NCBI RefSeq assembly: GCF_000176915.2
Contig: NC_014844.1
Span: 2,108,001-2,172,000 of the forward strand
Length of the DNA: 64,000 nucleotides
Reading direction: 5' to 3'
DNA from: Pseudodesulfovibrio aespoeensis Aspo-2
GTDB taxonomy: Bacteria > Desulfobacterota > Desulfovibrionia > Desulfovibrionales > Desulfovibrionaceae
Below, piece after piece: positions 18,699-27,777 of this stretch (position 1 is the stretch's first letter; each line of letters begins with the position of its first letter). The notes beneath the pieces were generated by a model. The model was not told the DNA's origin, searched no databases, and saw only the letters and a list, made by a program, of their open reading frames with translations. The translations under genes were made by a program, and so were the position numbers.

Positions 18699-21350
18699 TC
18701 AGTAACGACGCGGGGCCGTGTCGCGCATCTCTTCGTCAAGCTGCTCGAACAGTTCCCGTTTTCGCTTCTCGAAGGTGAAGGCGCTTTTGATGGCCGCCAT
18801 GGCGAGGCAGAGGATGCCCAGGATGATGACCAGCCCCTTGGTGAACTCCCACTGCTGGCCCCGGATGACATCGAGGATCCAGTTGCCCTGCACATCGCGG
18901 GTGAAATAGATGAGGCCGGGGATGGAGACCAGGGCCAGACCAAGGCCGATCAGCTCGAACCAGATGAAATTGCGCCCCAGCATGAGCACGAAGAGGGTGC
19001 CGTCCCGGATGATCCGCAGGGTCACCAGCCGCCCCTGCAGGGCGTCTATGCGCTCCTCTATCTCGTCGAGATAGCGGATGGATTTCCTGAAGTTGTCGGC
19101 GTCTTTCAAATGCTGGGTCTTGACCCAGTTGATCTTGTCGACGCAGAAGTTGAAATCCTTGTTGAATTCAAGCAGAAGCCGGGGGAAAGGAAACCAGGCC
19201 GCCTCCTTCTGGATGTTTCTGACCCGGTCGGCCTGATACTCCAGGTTGGCGTTGATGCGCTTGATCTCGCGCTTGACCTCGTCGTCGAGGCTGGACCCGA
19301 ACTTCTCGGCCCCCCGGATCAGGAGCCTGAAGGCCACGAAGTTGTTGGTCGCGCCAAGCTTCTTGAGCCGCTCCAGCTCCTCGCTGGCCGTCTCAAAATA
19401 GGGGTGGCTCTCGTCGAACCGCTTGCCAATGTCCTCGGTCAGCTTGATCACGCGCTCGCGGACCTCCACGGCCTCCTTCTCGGCCTCGGCCCACCACTCC
19501 CACAGCGAGCTCATGAGCTGCACGCGCCCCCGGTCGAGTTCCGGGTCGATCAGGATGCGGTTGAACACATGGGGGTCGCGGCCTATGAGATCGTAGAACA
19601 TGTCCATGGCCTGGCCAATGAAGCCCATTTTGACCATGCACACGGCCTGCCGGTAGACCGGATCGATCCATGTGGGCGAAAAGCTGTTGGCGTGCCTGTA
19701 CCCGTTGATGGCGTCCTTGAGGTTGCCCTGCACCTCCATCAGGCGGGCCTGGAGATAGGCGAAATACCCCTGCTGAAGCGGGGTGTAGCTCATCCGCTCC
19801 GCCTCCTGCCAGTGGAAGAATGCCTGATCGGAATCGCGGCCTTCCATGTTCCAGAAGCCGAGCAGGGAATGCGGCTGGTAGCTGCGCGGGTATTTGAGCT
19901 GGGCCTGCTTGATCAGCTCCTCGGCTGCCTCCCGATCATTGTCCAGCAGGCTTTGCAGCGCATCCCAGACGTATTCCCCCTCCTGTGGTGCCAGCTGCTT
20001 GAGTCCCTCGCCCCACTCCTTGCCCCGGCTGCGCCAGACGAGCTTGAGGGTCCGGATCTGGCCGGGGCAGTTGATCTCGTACACGGACCGGGCCAGGACG
20101 CTCTCAAGACTGTTCTTGGTGTGGACCACATCGTGCATTGCCGAGGTGAAGTCCTTGCCCTGCACAGCGGCGTCTATGGCTGTAAACCCTTTGGTGAACT
20201 CCTTCATGTCCGTCTTGGCGAGCAGATGCCAGACCTGGGGCTGGGGTGTGGTCAGCTGCTTGGCCGGGCACTGCTCCGGCCTGTGGCTCTTCTGGCCGCA
20301 GTAAAAGCACTCGTTGCCCTCGGGGGTGGTGAAGGCGGCAGGCAGGGTCACCTGCATGGTGCCGTGGCCGAACTGTTCGCCACCCTCGCGCAGGCCGATG
20401 GTGCACCAGGAGTCGAGGGAGACCGCCTCGGTGCCATACCGGGCCTCGTTCATGCGGAACCATTCCGAGAGGAGAAACCCGTCCATGAACCGGACATGGG
20501 GGAAATCCGGGGCCATGCGATTCCAGTCCAGCCCTATCTTCTTGGGCAGATCGCCTGTGAACTGGAGGTTGCCCTGGGCCACGGCGACCATGACCACCGG
20601 CCAGTACTGCTTGGCCGGATCTTCCTTGAGGGTCTTGATAAGCGTCAGGATTTCGCTGCAAAAGGAGCGCAGCAACCGGAAGTTGTCCAGGGGAAAGAAA
20701 ATGAAGCCGTCCTTGACATCGGAGATGTAGCGCAGCCCGTTCTTCTTGAGCAGGTCCACGATCTCGATGGAGAAATCCCGCCAACCGAGGATGCTGTCCT
20801 TGTCGGACATCTTGCCCAGGGGCTTGATGACGAAGTACCACTTGCGCACCGTCTCGTAGTCGAGACCATGGTCTGCGTGCAGGCCGAGCCAGTCCACCGG
20901 GGCAAGGCCATCCACGGTGCCGACGACCGGCGAGGTCAGCCCTGGAATGGTGTTCACCCGCTCCTTGAGCTTGGGATGAATAAACACCTCAAAATCTTCG
21001 GGAAAACGGCATTCCTGCCTGTCCAGCTCCACGGACAGGGAGACCGAATGGGCCATGTCATACCCCACCAGCAGGGTCAGGGGCACCACCTGGCAGAAGA
21101 CCGGCACCGGATTGACCTTGGCCCATATCTGCAAACGGGCCAGAGCGCGAAAAATCTCGTTGGTGTTGCAGAACCAGAGGGCCTGGTCGATCTCGCGAGC
21201 CACCACGAGAGCACCGTACTCGCGGAAGGTGTTCTCCACCGCGTTGTTGAGGTTGCCTCTCCAGGCCACCCAGACGCCAACGCCGGATGCGACCAGACGT
21301 GATTGGCTGATCTCCGGCAGACTGTCTATGAGCTTGGCGATGGAAGGCAC
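18699..21350 (-). CDS. Large TPR-like protein with a CCHC zinc knuckle and two C-terminal membrane helices
   Basis: An 883-residue protein of unknown function. The first 300 residues resemble no domain I know. Near residues 345-360 there is an exact C-x2-C-x4-H-x4-C zinc knuckle. Residues of about 470-600 form helical repeats of TPR type (AAEELIKQAQLKYPRS, GYFAYLQARLMEVQGNLKDAINGYRHA). A charged, coiled-coil-prone region follows, then two membrane helices near the C-terminus (about residues 785-815 and 840-865) and a short basic tail. The start is GTG 21350, because GGAGGT lies 6 bases upstream. It is probably anchored to the inner membrane with its bulk in the cytosol. It lies between gt2 and gpmA. 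Confidence 0.8.
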   Translation of the reverse strand: MPSIAKLIDSLPEISQSRLVASGVGVWVAWRGNLNNAVENTFREYGALVVAREIDQALWFCNTNEIFRALARLQIWAKVNPVPVFCQVVPLTLLVGYDMAHSVSLSVELDRQECRFPEDFEVFIHPKLKERVNTIPGLTSPVVGTVDGLAPVDWLGLHADHGLDYETVRKWYFVIKPLGKMSDKDSILGWRDFSIEIVDLLKKNGLRYISDVKDGFIFFPLDNFRLLRSFCSEILTLIKTLKEDPAKQYWPVVMVAVAQGNLQFTGDLPKKIGLDWNRMAPDFPHVRFMDGFLLSEWFRMNEARYGTEAVSLDSWCTIGLREGGEQFGHGTMQVTLPAAFTTPEGNECFYCGQKSHRPEQCPAKQLTTPQPQVWHLLAKTDMKEFTKGFTAIDAAVQGKDFTSAMHDVVHTKNSLESVLARSVYEINCPGQIRTLKLVWRSRGKEWGEGLKQLAPQEGEYVWDALQSLLDNDREAAEELIKQAQLKYPRSYQPHSLLGFWNMEGRDSDQAFFHWQEAERMSYTPLQQGYFAYLQARLMEVQGNLKDAINGYRHANSFSPTWIDPVYRQAVCMVKMGFIGQAMDMFYDLIGRDPHVFNRILIDPELDRGRVQLMSSLWEWWAEAEKEAVEVRERVIKLTEDIGKRFDESHPYFETASEELERLKKLGATNNFVAFRLLIRGAEKFGSSLDDEVKREIKRINANLEYQADRVRNIQKEAAWFPFPRLLLEFNKDFNFCVDKINWVKTQHLKDADNFRKSIRYLDEIEERIDALQGRLVTLRIIRDGTLFVLMLGRNFIWFELIGLGLALVSIPGLIYFTRDVQGNWILDVIRGQQWEFTKGLVIILGILCLAMAAIKSAFTFEKRKRELFEQLDEEMRDTAPRRY

Positions 21351-21438
21351 TCTCAACCTCCATCCCGGCGGGGCGTGGCCGCAAAGGCGCGGCAACGGGA
21401 CCGGGCGTGTGTGTCAGCGGCGCGGGCCGACGTTTTCG

Positions 21439-22293
21439 TCATGAATTCAGGGGAACTTCCTTCCCCTCGCGGGCCATGCAAAACAGATTCCAAACGCGCT
21501 GGGCGTCTTCTGTTCTTCCCCTCTTTTCGCACCCTTGCGTATAAATGGCAACCTTGCGCTCCAATTCGTCCAAAGCCGCGGCGCGTTGCCGGGCGTCAAG
21601 TCCGCCACCCTGCAGGATCTTGAGCAGTGCGCGAATCCGGTGCTCGTCCGCACAAGGCACGCAGTTGGAGAGCTGGTCCGGCCTGCCGCCGTGCTTGACG
21701 GTCAGGGGCTCGGCCACCAGCCCGACCGGATAACGCAGGCAGGCCCGCAGCCACATGTCATAATCCTCGCAGGACGGCATGGCCTCGTCAAAGGGGCCGA
21801 TGTCCGCCCAGGCGCGCCGGGTGAACATGGCGCACGAGGGGCTGATCAGGCACATCTTGAGCGACTCCTCGAAGAACCACCCCTCGGGCTTGGCGTACTT
21901 GTTCTTCTGGTTGACGCGCCTGCCATTCCTGATCCAGATCTCGTCCGTCTGGCATATGTCATAGCCGTGCCGCCGCATGTAGGCCAGCTGCCTCTCCAGC
22001 TTGTCGGGGAGCCACTGATCGTCGGAGTCGAGGAGGGCGATCATGGCACCCGAGCTGGCGCGGATGCCCGTGTTGCGGGCTGCGGAGACGCCCCGGTTCT
22101 CCTGGCGCAAACGGACCATGCGCGGGTCGTCATATTGGTCGAGCACGGCCTCTGTTCCGTCGGTGGAGCCGTCGTCGATGACCACCAGCTCCCAGAGCGG
22201 CCAGGTCTGGGCAAAGACCGAGTCCAGCGCGGTAGGGAGGAACCCGGCCCTGTTGTAGGTGGGGAGAATGATTGAAACGAACGTATCGTCCAT
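21439..22293 (-). CDS. Family 2 glycosyltransferase
   Basis: A 284-residue GT-A fold enzyme. It has SIILPTYNRAGFLPTALDSV at the N-terminus, VVIDDGSTDGT near residue 36-46, and the metal-binding ALLDSDDQWLPDK (DxD-type) near residue 85-97. A later ED motif (PSCEDYDMWLRA, about residue 174) is the likely catalytic base. There are no membrane helices, so it is cytosolic or peripheral. It most likely adds a sugar to a surface polysaccharide, glycolipid or protein. ATG 22293 is chosen over 22311 because the conserved domain starts right after it. It is divergent from a GT4 enzyme. Confidence 0.88.
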   Translation of the reverse strand: MDDTFVSIILPTYNRAGFLPTALDSVFAQTWPLWELVVIDDGSTDGTEAVLDQYDDPRMVRLRQENRGVSAARNTGIRASSGAMIALLDSDDQWLPDKLERQLAYMRRHGYDICQTDEIWIRNGRRVNQKNKYAKPEGWFFEESLKMCLISPSCAMFTRRAWADIGPFDEAMPSCEDYDMWLRACLRYPVGLVAEPLTVKHGGRPDQLSNCVPCADEHRIRALLKILQGGGLDARQRAAALDELERKVAIYTQGCEKRGRTEDAQRVWNLFCMAREGKEVPLNS

Positions 22294-22366
22294 GAAGGTC
22301 AGCCCTTGCATTCACGGTCGCGACCTGTCATGCTTTGTACACGACAACCCCTGACCGGTGGAATCA

Positions 22367-23476
22367 ATGAAAATCTTCCAAGTCATCAACGTACGCTGGT
22401 ACAACGCCACCGCGTGGTACGCCATCACCCTGAGCCGCCTGCTGGCCGATGCCGGGCACGAGGTGACCGTCCTGACCCAGGCCGGCACCCCGTCCGAGGA
22501 GGCCGCGCGCGGATTCGGCCTGAACACCGTGGCAGTGGACCTCAACACCAACAATCCGGTCCGCCTCGCCATCGCCGCAAGGCATATCATACAACTGCTC
22601 AAAGCGCACCGCCCGGACATCGTCAACTGCCACCGGGGCGAGGGGTTCTTTCTTTGGGGGCTGCTCAAGCTCCTGCGCTTCGACTACAGGCTCGTGCGCA
22701 CCAGAGGCGACCAGCGCCCGCCGCGCAGCGACGCCTTCAACCGCATGCTCCACGCCGAGGTGGCCGACGCCGTGGTGGTCACCAACCGGCGCATGGCCGA
22801 CTATTTTCTCCGCAAGATGCGCACCCCGGCCCACGGACTGTGGCTCATCCACGGCGGGGTCGATACCGCCCGCTTCGCCTTTGACGCCAAGGGGCGCGAC
22901 AGGGTCCGGGCGGAATTCGGCTTCGGCCCCGGCGATGTCGTGGTCGGGCTGGTCGGACGGTTCGACCGGGTCAAGGGGCACAAGGAAACCATCGAGGCCG
23001 TGGCCCGGCTCCGCGACCGGGGCATGGACACCGTGCGCCTCTTCCTCATCGGGTTCGACACGGCCATGACCAGCTCCCAGATACAGGCGTCCATCGACGA
23101 ACACGGCCTGGGCGACATCACCCGCATCAGCGGCAGACGCGATGACGTGCCCGCCTGCATCTCGGCCCTGGACATCGGCGTGGTCGCCTCGCTCTGGTCC
23201 GAGGCCATCGCCCGGTCCGCCCTTGAGATCATGGCCGCCGAGCGGCCCATGGTCTCAACCAGCGTCGGCGTCATGCCGGACCTGACCGCCCCGGCCATGC
23301 TTGTGAAGCCGGGCGACTCCACCGGGCTGGCAGACGCCCTGGCCGGGCTGATCAACGACCCTGCCCTGCGCAGACAGGTACTTGAGGCACAGAGGCGGAC
23401 CCTGTCGCAACTGACGCTGGAGGAATTCCTCAAGCGCAGCCTCAACCTCTACACCAGCCTGATCGACGGCGGCTAG
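22367..23476 (+). CDS. Family 4 (GT-B) glycosyltransferase
   Basis: A 369-residue GT-B enzyme. The N-terminal half starts MKIFQVINVRWYNATAWYAITL; the C-terminal nucleotide-sugar domain contains VGLVGRFDRVKGHKETI near residue 190-206 and the EX7E-type region SLWSEAIARSALEIMAAERP near residue 285-303. The donor and acceptor are unknown. ATG 22367 follows a weak GGTGG; a GTG 9 bases upstream is possible. Its stop overlaps the stop of the convergent mltB-like gene by 4 bases. With GT2 it makes a small glycan locus. Confidence 0.88.
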   Translation: MKIFQVINVRWYNATAWYAITLSRLLADAGHEVTVLTQAGTPSEEAARGFGLNTVAVDLNTNNPVRLAIAARHIIQLLKAHRPDIVNCHRGEGFFLWGLLKLLRFDYRLVRTRGDQRPPRSDAFNRMLHAEVADAVVVTNRRMADYFLRKMRTPAHGLWLIHGGVDTARFAFDAKGRDRVRAEFGFGPGDVVVGLVGRFDRVKGHKETIEAVARLRDRGMDTVRLFLIGFDTAMTSSQIQASIDEHGLGDITRISGRRDDVPACISALDIGVVASLWSEAIARSALEIMAAERPMVSTSVGVMPDLTAPAMLVKPGDSTGLADALAGLINDPALRRQVLEAQRRTLSQLTLEEFLKRSLNLYTSLIDGG

Positions 23477-24396
23477 TTCCCGAAAAATTCCCCAGCCTTT
23501 CCTATCCTGTCGGCCACGGCCATGATGGTCAGGGCGTAACTCTGCGAATGATTGTAGCGGTAAATGACCTTGAGTTCGGCCTCGCGGTCGAGCCCGGTTT
23601 TCCAGCCGTGGCGCATGACGAAATAGGCCATGCTGTGCAGGGCGTCGGTCATGTCGAAGAGATCAACGCGGCCATCGCCGTTGCCGTCCCTGCCGTAGCT
23701 GACCGCGCTTGAGGGGATGAACTGGCACAGCCCGATGGCTCCGTACATGGAGCTTGGCATGGTCAGCGGGTCGAGGCCGTTCTTGTCGGCGTACTCGATC
23801 AGGGCCTTCAGTTCCTCGTAGGCCCAGTTGCCCTTCTGCTCGGTCCTGCTGACAAGCCACCCGGCCATCTCCGGCGAAAGGTCGGTGCGCGCGACAAGGG
23901 GCCTGATCAGCTCAAAGTCACGGGCCAGGGCCATGCTCGCCAGGATGGTCATGGCGTTGTGCTTGCCCACCTGCGTGCCGAGCTTGGTCTCCACCAGCAA
24001 GAGCGCGGTAAGCACGGTTCCCGGCACGCCGTAGCGCTTCTCGATGGCCGCGAGCACCTTGTTGTGCTCCAGGTAGAAGGCGTAGGCCCCGGCAATGAGG
24101 ATGGGATTGAGGTAGCGCTCCATGACCTGGGGCTCGGCAGGCGGGCCGGGCTTGCGCGCCGCGAGTTTGGTCTTGAGCAGCGCGTTCATCTTCCTGGCCA
24201 TGATCTCGGGCGAGAATTTCAGGCTGTCATCGGCAAACAGGGCGTTGACGCGGCTCTTGTCCAGGCCGTCGTCTGCCAGCCGCCGGACCAGCGGTGCCCA
24301 GGCAGGGTCACCGGCCAGGGCCGGTGTCCGGCAGGTCGCGACAAGGAGGAAAATGAAAACGGCGGCCAACGAGATGACGCTGGCCGCGCGTTGCAT
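23473..24396 (-). CDS. Membrane-bound lytic murein transglycosylase B-like (SLT_2)
   Basis: A 307-residue periplasmic enzyme predicted to cleave peptidoglycan with formation of 1,6-anhydro ends. A signal peptide ends near ALAGD (residue 29). The catalytic glutamate lies in TALLLVETKLGT near residue 138. Further family landmarks are YGAIGLCQFIPSSA near residue 220 and an EF-hand-like calcium loop, GRDGNGDGRVDLFD, near residue 236-249. AAAGGA precedes ATG 24396. It is the last gene of a tolC - zinc ribbon - mltB-like operon; the zinc ribbon stop is 19 bases upstream. Confidence 0.9.
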   Translation of the reverse strand: MQRAASVISLAAVFIFLLVATCRTPALAGDPAWAPLVRRLADDGLDKSRVNALFADDSLKFSPEIMARKMNALLKTKLAARKPGPPAEPQVMERYLNPILIAGAYAFYLEHNKVLAAIEKRYGVPGTVLTALLLVETKLGTQVGKHNAMTILASMALARDFELIRPLVARTDLSPEMAGWLVSRTEQKGNWAYEELKALIEYADKNGLDPLTMPSSMYGAIGLCQFIPSSAVSYGRDGNGDGRVDLFDMTDALHSMAYFVMRHGWKTGLDREAELKVIYRYNHSQSYALTIMAVADRIGKAGEFFGN

Positions 24397-24415
24397 GTGT
24401 CCTTTCAGGTCGCGG

Positions 24416-24622
24416 TCAAATACGGTCCATGGGTACAAAGCCCATCTCCTCTTCAAAGTCGTCATCCATCTCCGGGACAAACTCCTTGAGGGGGTAGATC
24501 GTGCCACAGTTCGGGCAGCGCAGCATGACTTCGCGGCATTCACGATGGGCGGTCAGGTCCAGCCTGCACTTATCGCACACCATGCCCTTGGCCTGCCACG
24601 TCCTCTTGCGACGGGCGAACAC
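24416..24622 (-). CDS. Small zinc-ribbon protein
   Basis: A 68-residue protein with two CxxC pairs (CDKC and CPNC, about residues 16-19 and 36-39) forming a zinc ribbon, followed by a strongly acidic tail. The GTG start at 24622 lies 5 bases after the tolC stop; an internal ATG at 24583 would give 55 residues and keeps both CxxC pairs, so the start is uncertain. The position between tolC and an mltB-like gene suggests co-transcription. Function is unknown. Confidence 0.7.
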   Translation of the reverse strand: MFARRKRTWQAKGMVCDKCRLDLTAHRECREVMLRCPNCGTIYPLKEFVPEMDDDFEEEMGFVPMDRI

Positions 24623-24627
24623 CCCGG

Positions 24628-25998
24628 CTATTCCCCGGTGGTCAGGCCGAGGTTTTTCTCGCCCATGGAGACATAGAGCGAGGAAATGGCGGTGCCATAG
24701 TCGGCCAGAGCCTGGGAGAGCTGGGCCTCGCTGGTGGTCAGGCGGGCCTGGGCGTTGAGCACGTCGGTGTTGGTGCCCACCTGGGCCTGATAGCGGGCCA
24801 CGGCCATGCGGTAGGCCTCTTCCGCGGCCTCCACGGACTTGTCGGCCACGTTGATGCGGTCGGCGGCCTCGTAGATGTTCAGCAGCGACTGCTTGACCTC
24901 GAACCCGGCATTGAGGCGCGTGTCCTCAAGCTGGGCCTCGACCTGCTTCACGATCTCCTCGAACTGCTTGTAGTCGTAGTAGTCCGCGCCCCACTCGAAG
25001 ATGGACATGGAAGCGCCCACGCCGACAGTCCAGTATTCCTTGGAGGTGTATGGATAGACCCCGCCCCGGCTGAGACCGGCGTCCACGCCCTTGTTGTAGT
25101 AGTTCCAGTCCGCCTCCACCTGGGGGTAGAAGCTGCTGGCCGCGATGGTGGAGTCCTTCTTGGCGATCTCGACGCTCTTCTGGCCGATGACGAGGTCGGG
25201 CCTGCCCTTGTAGGCGCGGGTCAGGCACTCCGGCAGGGTCAGGCTGAAGGGAATATTGACCAGCTCGCCGACGTAATCGACGTTGGTTTCAATGGGAATG
25301 TTGAGCAGCGTGTTGAGCTGCGCCTGCTGGGTGGAGACATTGTTGCGGGCGATCAGGAGATCCTGTCTGGCGGTGGCCAGGTCAACCTCGGCGTCGAGCA
25401 CTTCGGACTTGGGCTTGAGGCCGACATCGTAGAAGGCGGTGATGACCTTGAGCTGGGATTCGAGGCGGGCCACCGAGTCCTCACCGCTCTTGACATCCAT
25501 GCGCGCCTTGAGCAGCGACAGGAAGTTGGACTGGACGCTGGAGATCAGGGACAACTCGACATCGGTCAGCGAAGCCTCGTTGGACTCCTCTGTCAGCTTG
25601 GACTTCTGCCAGGTGGCGAGTAGGTTGAAACCCTTGAACACCGGCTGATTGATGTTGACGTTGGAGACCCAGTCGTCATGCTTGTCGGAAGTGGACAGCC
25701 TGCGGCCATAATTGGTGTAGCCGTAGCTGCCGCTGACCGAAGGCAGGAACTTGCCGAAGGATGAGCGGGTGCCGAATCTCGAACCCTGGAGTTGGGCCCG
25801 GATGGCCGTCATGTTCGGGTTGAGGGACAGGGCGCGCTTGACACTGCGCTCAAGATCAAAGGAACCGGTGATGTCCTGTGCCTCGGCAGCCGCGTCCGTC
25901 CCCGGCTCGGGGTCCGCATCCGCGGCTATCGCCAGGCTGCCAATGGCCAAGAGGGCGGCAAGGGCCAGAATCATGACCAGAGACCGGGTGAAGCGCAT
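24628..25998 (-). CDS. TolC-family outer-membrane efflux protein
   Basis: A 456-residue outer-membrane channel protein. A signal peptide ends at AIAAD (about residue 26). The two OEP repeats are visible: the first with PSVSGSYGYTNYG near residue 85 and long helices to about residue 220, the second with FYPQVEADWNYYNKG near residue 278 and helices to the end. It should pair with an inner-membrane pump or type I exporter, but no such genes are adjacent, so the partner is elsewhere. A good sigma-70-type promoter lies about 60-90 bases upstream. Confidence 0.92.
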   Translation of the reverse strand: MRFTRSLVMILALAALLAIGSLAIAADADPEPGTDAAAEAQDITGSFDLERSVKRALSLNPNMTAIRAQLQGSRFGTRSSFGKFLPSVSGSYGYTNYGRRLSTSDKHDDWVSNVNINQPVFKGFNLLATWQKSKLTEESNEASLTDVELSLISSVQSNFLSLLKARMDVKSGEDSVARLESQLKVITAFYDVGLKPKSEVLDAEVDLATARQDLLIARNNVSTQQAQLNTLLNIPIETNVDYVGELVNIPFSLTLPECLTRAYKGRPDLVIGQKSVEIAKKDSTIAASSFYPQVEADWNYYNKGVDAGLSRGGVYPYTSKEYWTVGVGASMSIFEWGADYYDYKQFEEIVKQVEAQLEDTRLNAGFEVKQSLLNIYEAADRINVADKSVEAAEEAYRMAVARYQAQVGTNTDVLNAQARLTTSEAQLSQALADYGTAISSLYVSMGEKNLGLTTGE

Positions 25999-26057
25999 AA
26001 TGTCTATCCTGCTTTCATTTCAAGTTTTAGTTGAACTAGCAACAATTGATCTTGGGG

Positions 26058-26086
26058 AATATACCAATTCTCCCCCCGGCCTGCAA
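26058..26086 (-). promoter_or_regulatory. Sigma-70-type promoter of tolC
   Basis: On the minus strand TTGCAG (26081-26086) and TATATT (26058-26063) are separated by 17 bases. The leader to the tolC ATG would be about 52 bases. Confidence 0.6.
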
Positions 26087-26102
26087 CCAGAAAATGAGCG
26101 AT

Positions 26103-26891
26103 TTACTTGCGTAAAACAGCGCAATCCGAGGGATCGCCCTGGAGTTTTTCCAGGGCGTGGCGCAAGGTTGGCAGGATCGGCTCCAGGCATTCGGCCACGG
26201 CCCTGGGGCTGCCGGGCAGGTTGACGATCACCGCCTGCCCCAGCGTCCCGGCCACAGCCCGGGAGATAGCCCCGTGCGGCGTCTTGGCAAGGCTGGCCGA
26301 GGTCATGGCCCGCTCGAATCCGGGCAGCCGCTTCTCGATGACGGCCAGGGTGGCCTCCGGCGTGATGTCGCGCGGGCCGACGCCAGTGCCGCCGGTGGTC
26401 AGGATCAGGTCGAACCCCTGGACCAGGGCGAGATCGACCATGAGCCCCTTGAGCAGTCCGGCCTCGTCCGGGATGACGAACCCCTGGACAAGACCGAGGT
26501 CGAGCTTCCCGGCCACCAAGGCGCCCACCAGGGGGCCGGACTCGTCCGTGCGCTTGCCAGCCGCGCCCTTGTCGCTCAGGGTGATCCAGGCCAGGGCATA
26601 GCCCGGTCTGGTCACCGTGAAGGGTCCAGTACCCGCAGGCACTTCGGTTTCGGCCCGCAGCAGGTACAGGGGACGCGAGGCGCGCCCCTCTCCGCCGGGC
26701 AGCCAGCCCACGGTGAGCAGGCACAGGGCCGCGCCCCCGCTGTCAAGCCGGTCGCCAGCCCGCAGGCCGGGCAACAGTTCCATGACCGTGGCCCATCCCG
26801 CCAGAGCGCCCTCGCCTTCCTGGCACAGATGCACGCACTCGCCCGAAGCGAGTGGAGCCGCAAAACTCACAGTGATCATACGATCGGACAT
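26103..26891 (-). CDS. MoaB/MogA-like molybdenum cofactor protein with N-terminal extension
   Basis: The C-terminal 165 residues form a MoaB/MogA domain that adenylates or handles molybdopterin: LTTGGTGVGPRDITPEAT near residue 165-181 and NLPGSPRAV near residue 224. The N-terminal 95 residues (glycine- and leucine-rich, with CVHLCQEGEG) are an extra domain I cannot name; it could be a small MOSC-like beta domain. AGGAGG lies 7 bases before ATG 26891. Sulfate reducers use Mo/W enzymes such as formate dehydrogenases, which gives it a plausible role. A DUF1614 gene lies 17 bases upstream. Confidence 0.82.
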   Translation of the reverse strand: MSDRMITVSFAAPLASGECVHLCQEGEGALAGWATVMELLPGLRAGDRLDSGGAALCLLTVGWLPGGEGRASRPLYLLRAETEVPAGTGPFTVTRPGYALAWITLSDKGAAGKRTDESGPLVGALVAGKLDLGLVQGFVIPDEAGLLKGLMVDLALVQGFDLILTTGGTGVGPRDITPEATLAVIEKRLPGFERAMTSASLAKTPHGAISRAVAGTLGQAVIVNLPGSPRAVAECLEPILPTLRHALEKLQGDPSDCAVLRK

Positions 26892-26908
26892 GGCAACTCC
26901 TCCTGAGA

Positions 26909-27640
26909 TCAGGCCAGCAGCACGGCGAGCACCCCGGCCACCAGCACCCCGCCAAAGGTTCCGGCCCCGCCGATGGAGACCAGGGGCGTGGCGATGCGGT
27001 TGCGCAGGCGCGGCGTCAGAAGCAGGGCCACGTTGCCGCCGAGGATGGTGCCCATGGTCCCGGCCACGTAGGCGGCCAGCGGGCGGATCGGCTCAGGCAC
27101 GAAAAAATAGACGGACACGAAGGTCATCAGGGCGGGCATGAACAGCGGCACGCGCATCCCGGTGAGCACATCGGGCCTGGACACGGCGTAGCAACCAGCC
27201 GCCACCGCGACCAGGGCAAACCCGATCCAGCCAAAACCAACCGCTCCCACGGCATCGGCCATGCCGAGCAGGAAGGTCAGGCTCAGGAGCAGCGGCAGGA
27301 CGCAGCCGCCCAGGTTGACGGCAAAGACCTGCTTCTTCAGCTCGTTGGCCGGTTCGTCCTCGACACACGCTCCCTGTCCGCGCGTATCCATGACGCAGCG
27401 CACGGAGATCGGGCGGCGGACCATCACCAGCCTCTGACTGGTATGAACCGGGATGTTCACGGTCCTGCCCACGACAATGGCCATGAACATGAGCACCCCC
27501 TGAAAAGTGGTCAGCCCCAGGCGCGAGAACGCCTCGGCCACAATACTCACAGGCAGGAAGACGAGGATGAAAAACAACCCGGCCAGGAAGAGCAGGGCTC
27601 CGATCACGCCGCCGGAAAATTGGAAGTATGGATTATTCAT
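26909..27640 (-). CDS. DUF1614-type membrane protein
   Basis: A 243-residue polytopic inner-membrane protein with about seven hydrophobic segments. The pattern of two N-terminal helices, a hydrophilic loop around residues 75-105 (VMVRRPISVRC, ELKKQ) and a glycine-rich C-terminal helix pair (GTMGTILGGNVALLL, SIGGAGTFGGVL) matches DUF1614. The molecular role is unknown. It is the first gene of a two-gene unit with the MoaB-like gene. Confidence 0.75.
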   Translation of the reverse strand: MNNPYFQFSGGVIGALLFLAGLFFILVFLPVSIVAEAFSRLGLTTFQGVLMFMAIVVGRTVNIPVHTSQRLVMVRRPISVRCVMDTRGQGACVEDEPANELKKQVFAVNLGGCVLPLLLSLTFLLGMADAVGAVGFGWIGFALVAVAAGCYAVSRPDVLTGMRVPLFMPALMTFVSVYFFVPEPIRPLAAYVAGTMGTILGGNVALLLTPRLRNRIATPLVSIGGAGTFGGVLVAGVLAVLLA

Positions 27641-27674
27641 GTTTTTTTGTCATGTCGCGCGCGCCAGTTGCGGG

Positions 27675-27704
27675 TTGCTTTTTGGACTGTCCCGGACCTA
27701 TAGT
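27675..27704 (+). promoter_or_regulatory. Candidate promoter of rfbA
   Basis: TTGCTT (27675-27680) and TATAGT (27699-27704) are separated by 18 bases, about 74 bases before the rfbA ATG. The 137-base gap is shared with the divergent DUF1614 gene. Confidence 0.55.
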
Positions 27705-27777
27705 GCAATGCGTCCGCGCAGATGGGATGTACCCCAACTCGCATGCGAAGTAAATCACAGGACCAGCGAGGCCCCTT

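Noticed and set aside
18069..21302. Very long plus-strand frame (1077 codons) opposite gpmA and the TPR gene
   Set aside because: It runs antisense to two well-supported genes, has no ribosome site or domain, and is rich in His, Gly and Leu as expected for a GC-driven shadow.
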